From Eretmocerus hayati (taxonomy: Eukaryota > Arthropoda > Insecta > Hymenoptera > Aphelinidae): a DNA stretch of 64,000 nt. Under the pieces are notes generated by a model. That model worked only from the letters and a program-made list of their open reading frames with translations, ran no database searches and was not told the DNA's origin. The translations under genes and the position numbers were made by a program. Shown piece after piece: positions 37,401-47,664 of the stretch; position 1 is the first letter of the stretch; each line of letters opens with the position of its first letter. The DNA is taken from the NCBI GenBank assembly GCA_029851415.1, contig CM056742.1, positions 11,263,736 through 11,327,735 on the forward strand. The letters are read 5' to 3'.

Positions 37401-40400
37401 TTTCCACTTTTCTTTAGAATATAAGCATTTGGAGACTTCGTAGCCATCGGAATATGACTCTGTTATAATATTGCCCCAGACTTTTGGGGATTTTTCTAGA
37501 TTTCTACCTTCTATCGGTTACACACATATGTGGGCACTTTTAGTGAGCGGGTTAATTGAGATATTTCTATTATTCATGCCTGACGGTACACTATTGTCTT
37601 TCTGGATTGTTGCAGTACACGAATTATTTGGAGTTGAAAGATCAAGCGATGCGTAAGATTGCTATCGATATTCCGCAATTCAAGTCTCTGGAAAAGGAAT
37701 TGAGCTTATTAAAGGACGACATCAAGTACATCGAAGAGAAGAGAGAAACTTTAATTCGAGATCTAAACAGGCAACGTTCCAAATGTGATTGGATATATGA
37801 GAAAGAGTCGAAAGTTCGAGAAAATATTGACAAAGTAAATTTGGAGTTGGAACAAATTAGTGAAGGAATCAAAAAATTTGAAGAAAAAAAGTTGAACCTT
37901 CAGGGAGCAATTGCAGATCTGGACATTGAGATTCAAACTCTGAATCAGGAGATTGGGGAAAGCAAATACAGCATTGGTGAGGAAAAGAAAGCGGAGAAGA
38001 AAAGACAGGTTTTAGAAACTCTGAAGAGTCATTTTCCCGGAGTTGTAAGTTATATTTTCCAAATTTTATTGTCACGTGGAATAGTTTCTTGATTTTTGAT
38101 TCATTATCCATACTCTTTCAGGTCGGTCGGCTGAAAAATTTGATCTACGTGCTTGATCATCAGTTTGAAAATGCTGTAACGAAGATTATAGGGAATAAAG
38201 CCGATAATATTGTAGTTGATTCGGTATGTACGGCACGCGAATGCATCCGTTTCTTGAAGGAGAAGTACGCAGGTGATAGACATTCAGTGATAGAGACTTT
38301 TTTACCTTTGGATCTGATCAGGACTCAATCTTTGGATAGAGCCAAGAGGTAATTTCTATATTCAGGTTCTTGAAAATGGTTACTGTTGTAAAAGCTAGGG
38401 AACTTCAATCACTGGCAGATGTGGTTTCTCGTTTTTTATAGCTCAAAATTTTTTTAAAAAATCGTGGTCACAAATGAATTCAATTTGACAAAGTTGTGTC
38501 ACAAATTTTACTCTTTTATTCGAATATCTACAAGCATTGGATTCTTAAGCGTTTGTTATTGATTCAGTTCTCCAAAGCCGATATTTTGAAGAACGAATCA
38601 CTAACACTTTGATACAAACATTACCTACTCTAGTATTTGTATAAGGGATTTCGGAACCACCCGAAGAATATACTAAAATCTAAAGAATTATGAAAAAATC
38701 ATTTTGGTAGATTTCACTCCATTCATTTTATACTTCTAAGATGTTATAATCTTTCTCTAATTGTTTAACTCTCTGTCTTGATCTGAATGATGATGCATTT
38801 ATATGATGATTTTTCAAATGTATTGGAATCACCTGTTTTAGTTTTTCTGTGAATCAAACTTTTTTAATTCACAAGTGAAAATAGCGTCATCCTATATTAG
38901 TACATTACGCGTCGAGTGCTGGAAACATTTTTTCTTTCGGGAAACCGGGCTGGACGTGGGCGAAGGCAAAGTCAAGCTTGGTTTTCCCGAAGGAAAAATG
39001 TTTCCGCACGAGACGCGTATGGACGTATAAAATTCGTTACCCGACTTATATCCAATAAATAAATAATGCTGGACACTGTTGTAAAGGATCTACGTCGCAT
39101 ATGAGATTTGAATTTTTACCGTGACCGCCGAGGCATTCCATCGAACGGCATGCAATATTTTGATCTTACACCGTATTATTGAATTTCATTCCAATTAAAT
39201 TTCATAAATCCTTCACAACAAACTATGGATTCTCTCGTGGTAGAATTAGTACATTTAGAGCCAATTTTCCCGATATTCTGATATCACATATTGTTCACTC
39301 ATGAATCGATCCGACTTAGGCATCGAAAAATCTTGACAGCAGGCCGTCTCCCACACGGAATATCCAACCTATCTAATCTTTATATTGGGGTGAATTTTTG
39401 TTGTAGGATTTTGGTGAAAGAACAAGAAGCAGTGTTGGCCGTGGAACAGATAACTGTGGATGATTCGAAATTGACGGACCTTTTGTACCATCACATAGGG
39501 GATGTACTCATTTGTGAGACAGATGACGAAGCATTGAGAATCTCAAGTGAACACAAGATCAACGTGAGTAATTTAGAAATACCTCCCAAATACAAAATAC
39601 ATTTTTCAGTCTATCAATTCCATCGACTTCGAATCTGGATCCATCCTGTGATCGCAGATTTATGAAGAAATCTTGTACATACGAAATTATTTTTGTGTGT
39701 GTTTATGGTGTACCTATTTCCCAGTGCGTTTCATTCAACGGCACATATTATAGAAGAGATGGAATTTTCTCTGGTGGACTAGCTAATTTAATAGAGAAAT
39801 CTCGCGGATGGAAGGTCGAAGAGAGACAGGGAAAGAAAGAAGAAAGGGTAGATACCATTACTCAATATTATATTTTCCTTGATATAATTCGATTCAATAC
39901 AATATTTTGTATCAAAAAAATAATTTCCATGATCACCAGGATCAAATGATTGCCGATAACAAAGAGTTGAAAAAAAGGCTTGAGAAGGTTCGAGAGCGTC
40001 TTGATGATTATGGCATGAAGAAAAAAGGTCTGGAGAATACAATGAAATATTTGGAATTATCATTAGAGGTAATAGAAATTTACACCTATACACTTTCTTC
40101 CATAAATGAAGGGAATAGTTTACACAAAATGATGTTCTTTTGCGTAGGAGGTGCTCAAATTCAAAGATGAGAACGACAAGAAATTGGCTGAACTCGAAGA
40201 AAAATTAAATATCTTCGACGCAGACGTGAGTGAATCCCGCAAATAACATACAATACGCGCTGAGCCAGATGCAAGGGTCGCAATCGTTACAAGAATGCGA
40301 AGCTAGATTTGGCAGGCGCATGTCGTCGTACCATGATATTTTTCGACAAACTGTGGATTAAAGTGGAAATTTCCTGTTAACGCAGTTTAGGCTCTAAATA

Positions 40401-42560
40401 ATTTGAAATAACTTTTTTCTGGTCACACTTCTCGAGAACAGACTTAATGTCTTCTATAAGATTTGTACATAACTTGATCTTCCTAGACTATTCGGTTTTG
40501 AGTGTTCATTTTGGGATTGGCTTTTCTATGATCGACCTTTTTTTCTGTACCAGCATAAGCTCCACGAAAAACAAGAGCTCTTGACTGATAAACTTGAGGA
40601 AGTAGAAAAATTGAAGACGATACGAAATGACATCGAGGATGAAATTTTTCAAGGATTTTGTGCTAGCCTGGGTATCAACAATATACGACAATATGAGCAA
40701 GGAGGTTTCAAGTAAGATCGAGTTCATACGCGTAATATTATCATCTGATCAGGTTTTTTATCCATTATATCGTGCATAGAGAGAAACAGGAGAGAGAAGA
40801 ACGAATAAAAGAGTACGAGGTGCACCTGGATCAAATTCATAGTCAGATTGAGTTTGAGAAACAACGAGAGACAAAAGGTATTCATAACCGTTTAGAATTT
40901 TTCACTCGTCGAAAGATATTATTATTCCATCCTATGATATCTAGCCCCTGTGCTAAAGCACAGAAAGCTCTTGGAAGAGCTAGAGGATAAAAGGGACATA
41001 TTACAAAAGGAGATATCTGACTTGCAAGAACTCGTTGCTCAAGAGAAATCGAATGATATCTTCGTAGCCTTAGCAGAATTGGAGAATAGATTCAATCAAT
41101 TGACTAAGCAATTAAAGATTGACACTCAGGAATTGAAATGTATTCAGAAAAATTTGAATGAATGGGGTTCAAATTTTGGCGCTGTTGATGCCCACATTGC
41201 AAATTTGCAAACTGAAAAACACACACTGTTGAAGAACTGTAAGGTACTGTCATTAATGATACCAATAAAATCAAACCAGTTAATTCGGCATCTCTTTCAA
41301 ATAGGTTAATAGTATTGATATTCCATTAAAAAACGGAACACTTGAGGATGTTCTCTTAAAACTAGCAGCAGAATCATCAACAGGGAGCGAAAGCAGTAGT
41401 CCGCAGTCAGAGGAATCTCAGATAAAAGAAAAAGACATTGAAATTGATTACTCCAAACTGCTGGAGAAATATAAAGATCTGGGTGACGGTGATTTGGACA
41501 ACCACTTGAAAGATATCTGCGAGGAGCTAGAACAACTTCGGAAAGAATTGCAAGGAATCAAATTTGATCCCAAGGTATGGCAGGAAAGATAGGTCTTTCC
41601 AATCCAAAGTCCTGCAGTGATTCAAGGTATGAATTCTACTTGGTTTTAGGCTGAAGAGCGACTTCGTGCAATTGGATTGAAGAGAAGAGAGTCACAAAAT
41701 GATTTCAACCAGAGAATCGAAAAATGTAGTGTCATTAAAAGGGATTTCGATAATATTAAAGCACTAAGGTGTAAGCAATTTAATGATTTTTTTGAGGGAG
41801 TTTCGAAAAATATCAGTTCCATTTTCAAGGTAAGATTCAATCTGCTAAATAGCGCAAGGCAGCAGAGTCAGTTATCTTCTCTTATTAGCGGATATCTATT
41901 ATTTTAGAACTTGTATAATGATGATTCCGCGGAAGCGCATATACACTTGAAAAATCCAGAAGAACCGTACCTGGATGGCATACAGTACACATGTCAGATT
42001 CCAAGGAAGAGATGCGTTCCAATGGAAAGTCTCTCGGGAGGTGAAAAAACAATGGCATCTCTGGCGATGTTACTGTCCCTTTTCAGGTACTTAAATTACA
42101 CAAAATTGATTTTTTTATTTCAGTACCATAGTTCAGGCATGGACTCAAAATTTCTTATTTTACATGATTCTCTCACAGAGTGAAACCTGCTCCTTTTTTG
42201 ATTTTTGATGAAATTGACGCTGCTTTGGATAACCGAAGCATAAAAAGGATTAGGAAATATTTTTCACTCAGTAAACTCACCACACAAATTATAGTTGTGA
42301 GCCATCACGAACTACTGTCTAGCGTAGCCGATGGTTTGATCGGGATAAGTTTGTCGGTAAGTTTTTACTAAGTTTTGATTCTAAATTCATGCAATTTAGA
42401 TAGGTGATCACGATCGATACTTTTTTTTCAGCCTGTAACAAATTTCAGTCATGTAATTCATTTTGATTTGAAAAATTATCAAGGGGGAACCGATGAGTCA
42501 ACATTGCTACGATTCAATCTGGAGTCTAGATGCGAATCACTGCAAAACAGATTGGTATAA
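31457..42560 (+). CDS. diverged tandem paralogue of cohesin SMC1
   Basis: Twenty exons: 31457-31583, 33250-33376, 33588-33693, 33788-33966, 34063-34201, 34326-34775, 37616-38044, 38122-38348, 39407-39563, 39725-39847, 39940-40068, 40148-40225, 40554-40711, 40780-40877, 40945-41243, 41305-41574, 41650-41829, 41908-42086, 42179-42356, 42432-42560. The sum is 3762 bp, 1253 aa, with no internal stop. Walker A GPNGSGKS (38-45), hinge from about 520, signature LSGGEKT (1134-1140), Walker B FLIFDE (D1162-E1163) and ALDN are intact. The arms, a DEEEQ-containing acidic loop near residue 80 and a longer C-terminal tail differ strongly from SMC1. All 15 SMC1 introns are present at matching positions and phases, plus four extra. 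It is probably a working SMC ATPase; a germline or meiotic cohesin role is a guess. A lineage-specific copy and a retained SMC1B-like gene are both possible. Confidence 0.85.
31665..32160 (+). repeat. imperfect tandem repeat, period about 245 bp
   Basis: Inside intron 1 of the SMC1-like gene. ACGAGTTCGAGAG recurs at about 31776 and 32028, ATATTTGAATGCTTG follows both, and an AATTTTGCTTCG-type segment recurs at about 31680 and 31916. About two diverged copies are visible, with small length differences. Confidence 0.6.
35020..36420. mobile_element. 1.4 kb foldback (inverted-duplication) element
   Basis: Two arms of about 700 bp are reverse complements of each other along nearly their whole length, meeting near 35730. 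Matching marks include CAACAAAATGTTGG at 35028 with its partner near 36400, TTTTCCTACATATTTTGACC at 35267 with its partner near 36160, and TAATAATTTTTGCTGTGTTA at 35578 with its partner near 35880. The arms look roughly 75-80% identical by eye, so the element is old. It contains no transposase frame and sits in the 2.8 kb intron 34776-37615 of the SMC1-like gene. Confidence 0.75.
36884..36990. repeat. short imperfect hairpin
   Basis: AGCGACCTTTGCCATTAGGG at 36901 pairs with the inverted copy ending in GATCGCT at 36974, and flanking GATTTTT segments also match. Arms are about 40 bp. It may be the remnant of a small palindromic element. Confidence 0.5.
38908..39019. repeat. 112-bp palindromic hairpin
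   Basis: Arms 38908-38946 and 38979-39019 begin and end with ACGCGTC/GACGCGT and share GGAAACATTTTTTCTTTCGG-like sequence with a few mismatches. The loop of about 32 bp is GC-richer than the surrounding intron of the SMC1-like gene. Confidence 0.65.
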
Positions 42561-44594
42561 GTTGTGTGGAGTTAGAATGTTTACTCCTCAGAATTTGTCA
42601 AGCCTCAAACTACCACCAAAAAGTGAAGTTATCAGTCAGGTGAAATTCTTCCTTCTCATTTTAACCAAATCAATCGTGAAATCAGCATTTCTCGGAATTA
42701 GAGTTCTTCAATCGAATGAAACTATAATTAAATCGATTATAATGAAATTTTCTTGAAGAAAATGTCATATACTTGTAATTGATGTATTCATAAGAAGTTT
42801 GTATCCATTTTGTTCGAGTTTTGTTATTGTGAATAGATCAAAGATCTGTTCACTATTTTCTGATTGTTATGAATGCATATAATTTTCAACTACTCAAGTA
42901 CATAGCTTTATATCTCATTGTAAGTCATTTCTGTTGCACTAATCTCATGATTGAAGTCAAAATGTTCTATAAATTTGACGATAAAATGATTCTACCGTTT
43001 TCCTGATTTTCTCGAGAAATACTAATTCACATGTACGGTACGTAAATTGTAAATAGCCCCGACGCAATCAGATTATTCTTTCACGTTGATTTCATTATAT
43101 ATTTTATGTGTATGATCGATTTCATAGGTTTTATCCGACAATGTTGAGTCCATCACTATTAAAATTATTAAAATTTTATGAACTTGTTCAGCGCAACAGA
43201 AAAATTGTTATAGCTCTTATCCAATCAAATTACTTTTTCTAAATGATTCGTCTATTATCAATAATCCATATGCATCTGATCAATTTTGATAATCCGATTC
43301 ACACCGATTACTTCCCTATTTTATCAATACCTTTGTCATTCGCTACTATATATTATGATATGACTGACGCAAATATATAATATGTAACCTTTTTATAATA
43401 AACTGAATTTTTCACTGCTTTATACTAGCCAAGTCATTATTAGACGAAGTATTCAATACCCTATGAACATGAATCACGAATTTTCGAAAAATTTCAGAGC
43501 TTACAAGAGTTTTCAAACGAACGTCTATGATCTACATCCTTTGAGTTTCTTCAACACTTCTCCCCTATATAAGACTGAAAAGAAAAATTTACGCTAAGCT
43601 CTATCCCAATAAAATGGTGACAATCTTTCATCTACATCATCGAATTTGCAAAATGCGATCTTCATACCGCTTGTCTGTTATTCGTCTGATGTATCAGCGG
43701 GCACCGATCATGTTCCACTTGAAGACCGGGTCTGGACGCTCGATCATTCACTCACTAACTTACTTATTAGGTAGTCACGCAAAATGATAATTAAAATGAG
43801 ACGAGAGTGCATCAGCATTTTCTTTCTTTCGCGGACGCATTCAAAGAGAGCTTTCAACGAGACCAAATTGCGATCGGTGTCATCATTTGTGCCGATCTTG
43901 AGACTGATAGGCTATCAGTGCATCATATTCGTGATATGATACTTATGGGATATTGTTGTAGATCATTGCTGCCAGATGAGATTTTTCTTTATCACACGAT
44001 TGATGGAGGCACGCGAACAATTTGTTGGAAATCGCGAGTTTTGAACTGCACTGTGAGTTCGTTAACTCGGAGCTATCAAGCTTATTCATTTTTTCTATGC
44101 TTTTCGAGGCTACTGAATTTTATTCTGGAATGGCGTTGTATTGGCTCGTTGATACACTAATTCATCCATAAGTTCTGCAGCAACTTTACAAAGTCCAGCT
44201 TAAAGAGCGGAAAAATTCCCACTTGCAATAATTTTTTTATTATTTTTCACGTCGTGCAAACAAAATATCCAAAATCGTAGTTTTTTGCCATTTTCTGACG
44301 TTTTCCTCCGTATTTCAGTGAAAATTCGAGAATTTGGCTACTTTGAGAGCTTTCACGCTCTTGTTCGCGAAAGAAAATAATCAAAGAATCATTGCAAATG
44401 GGATTTTTTCCGATCTCCAAGATGCTGTTTGTGAATCGCTCTATCTTCATCCGCATCCAAATGGCAGCCGATGAAGTAAATGCGTTTTTTTTTCTCGAAT
44501 TGCTTGAAATTACATCAGCTGTTTGTGGAACCAGGAAGGGTTGGGAGAAAAATCAGAAACCATAGGAGGTTAACATTTTTTTTTCATCTTCGAA
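42561..44594. other. SMC1-like 3' flank and spacer
   Basis: AT-rich, with AATAAA at 43397-43402. An open frame at 43807-44051, ending at a good donor (CTGCACT/GTGAGT), could be an exon but has no start codon or convincing acceptor. I leave it unassigned. Confidence 0.4.
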
Positions 44595-45698
44595 ATGCTG
44601 TTTCCCAAATCTCTCTACGTTGATCTGGGCTTGAGCAATCGACGTTTGAGCAAGAAAGAATTCTATACCACCGTTCAGGAATTATTGCACGGTACTGTAA
44701 GTAGATCAGAGTTTAAAGAGTAGAAATAAATTTCCAAACCATCACGAAAATAGTATCTTCCTGCATGCCACAGCCATCACCATCAGCTATGCTTGCATCG
44801 GAATCGATCAGTAACTTGGCCTTACACGAAAGAAGTTCTCGAAGAAGTAATAAGTAAAGTTGCGCTACTGATCTGGTTCTGGAAGGAACAATTTACACCC
44901 AGTGCAGAAGGAATAATGCTGATTTATTGCGGCCGATCCATTTACGCAATCACTACCGAAGACTACTCAGAACTACTCGGAGTCATGGTATCAAGTGCAA
45001 AACAGAAATTTTGTTCATTGTACACAGAAAAATCGGAATCGAACTTAGTTGATGCCTTTGGTAGATCATTTGAACTTTTGGATACCAATGTAATTGCTCC
45101 ACTTGGGAATAAGAACTGAATTTATTTGCTACTTCTCACACGTACAGTTCATATATATTCTCATGAGATTGTAAAATTCAGAGCCTCGACTGTGGTAAAC
45201 CCGCTTGAAATAATAACTCAAATTCAAACAAAACTTTTTCAGAGCTTGCGAGATTCGATCACCACAACACAAATATTATCTGCAAAATTATTCCTTGCGC
45301 TCATTTTTCCATCCGGTGAAAGGGGCAAATAACTCGACAATTATAGCTCAGTTCGCCTCTTTCCAGTATCTTTTTTCCACATCGTCATCTGTGACCTCAT
45401 CTCTGATACGGATATTGAGCCCTTGCGCGATCTCGTTAGAGACTAAATTTATGATGACTTTACATACATATACGTATGTGCAAGCTTGGAAGACGATACG
45501 ACGCCGGAAAAATTAGGGTCACGCGGAAGGAGCCGATATATCAATGCCTCCGATTATGATCTCGATGCGTTTGCATATTGCACCCATTTTCGTTCACCCG
45601 TACATAAATTGTATCTTGAGGTATTGCAGTATCTAAAGAGCTTTCTGAGAGATGCTATTGATAATCAATCGTTGATGGCGAATGGCAATAATTTCTGA
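44595..45698 (+). CDS. unrecognised four-exon gene model
   Basis: Exons 44595-44696, 44787-45089, 45243-45315 and 45493-45698 join in consistent phases (0, 0, 1) to give 227 aa ending in TGA. The junctions use plausible sites: GGTACT/GTAAGT with ATCACCATCAG, ACCAAT/GTAATT with AACTTTTTCAG, and a weaker third intron (TCCG/GTGAAA with TTGGAAG). The protein starts MLFPKSLYVDLGLSNRRL. It has a stretch WFWKEQFTPSAEGIMLIYC and later FGRSFELLDTN, and shows no signal peptide, membrane helix or motif that I know. I cannot assign a family or function. The first exon could be preceded by others upstream. It may also be a decaying gene. Confidence 0.4.
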
Positions 45699-47664
45699 TA
45701 TATTCATGAATGATTGAAAGAGTTATGTGATGTGTTTACTATGATCGTATTAGTTGGGTATCGGGCATTAATTGGTCGACAAACTTCACGAGAATCTATA
45801 CATCTGACTATCTTCTTAGAATGATAAATGGCTCATAAACTGCTTCTTGTGTGGGTAGAGGTATAATTTATCATCATAGAATGTTGATTTGGGAAATCGA
45901 TGAATCATCTGGTGCTCTCTCACTGATAAGTATCAAAATTTTTTATATTTAAATATTGTACATAGCCGAAGTTTTGTCTTAGAAGGTCCTATTTTACCGT
46001 ATACACTCTCTGTGTTAATCAGTGGGAAGTTACAGAACTTGAGTGTGTTCCGGATCCACTTGGAGCGATGACTTCAATAAGCGTCAGTGATGAATCGGTG
46101 AGACGGTCCACTGAAATTCGAGTGCTGTAAAGGTCTGGTCAGACCATATTCACTAAAGTTTCAGTGAGTGTCACTGATGTTCGAGGGGTGCCCAATGATT
46201 AGCCACCGAGACGCTGCACTGAAACTTCAGTAAACATGGTCTGCCCAGACCTTTACAGCACTCGAATTTCAGTGGACCGTCTCCCCAATTCATCAGTGAC
46301 TTTCACTGAAACTTCAGTGACCAGGGCCCGACCGACCCCCAACGTCACTGAAGTTTCAGTAGCCCTGCTGCACTGATGACTTCGGCGTATACGCACCGTA
46401 AATTCAATGTGTATACATTGGAGTCATCAGTCAAAGTTGATCTAAAATACACTGAAGTTCGGTGAAATCTCACTGATTGACCCGGAGCAAGTGAACATCA
46501 TCACAACATTCCAAAAGAAAATGTTGTATTGGTACAAAAGTTTGTACTTGTGACCTGAAAAATCAAAAAATTCGTAGAAGTTGGAAGAGGGTGTGCATCC
46601 AGTTATTCAACAAGATCCAACGAAAATATTTACTCACTTCTCAAATCTTTCACCAGATAGGAATATTTGCATGTTTATCCATTTTATATCTAATATGTCT
46701 AATAAATTTTTGACAAAACTACTTTGTATGACTGTCAATAAATGTTTCGTGGACTCCATGAATCTCCGGGCTATTTTAGCCTTGTCTGTAAGAATTTATC
46801 CAAAGAACTTCCAAATAACGGAATTTTGTTCACGTGAGCCAATACCGGAGGCAAAAATATGGATTAATCAGGTAATTGTATTTGATTGTGTATGATCATA
46901 TATATAGAAGTCAAAGTTCGCTCAGTCTTATTTAAAACCCCAAGTTTCAGCGCAGATACCGGTTCGGATAAAGCTCGTGCGCATGATCACAACTAGGAAA
47001 AAGCTCCGCGCAAACAGTTGAACAATCAAGTGTCTGAAAGAATGGGGATGACAATAAGGATCTGCGGAAAGCTGCGTATCATATGGTGACCAGCACTCAT
47101 CATAGGGCAATTCAAAGCCGACTTTACTCAGACTATATTGCTCCAGTCATTTCAACAATCTAGTCGTCTTTGGCCTCTGTAACTGCAAAGAGCTGTGCGC
47201 GATACTCTTTCTTCCATAACATTAATTGGTTTCCCGGTCACTTCGGAATAAGTCTGAATCTGAAATTCAGATACGGTGCCATGACGTACACACTTTTTAT
47301 TTCCTTAATCAATTGATTTAACTCTTTATGAGTATGATATTTGGGATAGATTTCCACTCTCGCGAGGTAGGATAACATTTAAAAACTATTTTGATTGGTT
47401 TTGGTCCCAAGATACCAAACATTAGCACAAAGCGTTAGCCGAGATAAAGATATTTTTAAGAGGGTAATGTGAATACTAAATAAGAGCTTTGATCAGAACG
47501 GACTATTCCGACTGAGGAATCGTTATCCAATTTTTTTCAGTCTATAGGTGATTTTGTAATGGATAATCAAGTCTAGATCAGTTTCTTCTGATAAAATAAT
47601 AATAATTGCATCAAAATTTATCGAATGTGCATCCGGGACCAAAGATTAGTGGCCTAGGGTAGCT
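45699..47664. other. spacer before the collagen gene
   Basis: Contains the hairpin element at 46087-46296 and its flanks. An isolated frame at 46581-46895 has no clear splice partners. No gene is supported. Confidence 0.4.
46087..46296. mobile_element. hairpin element with nearly identical 80-bp arms
   Basis: Left arm 46087-46165 and right arm 46217-46296 are reverse complements with only a handful of mismatches over about 80 bp, around a loop of about 50 bp. Both carry GGTCCACTGAAATTCGAGTG or its complement. The flanks (46030-46480) repeat the motif CACTGAAACTTCAGTGA several times in both directions. The high arm identity suggests recent formation or mobility. Confidence 0.65.

Noticed and set aside
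46581..46895. 104-codon plus-strand frame upstream of the collagen
   Set aside because: It ends near a possible donor, but no acceptor, partner exon or family can be assigned.
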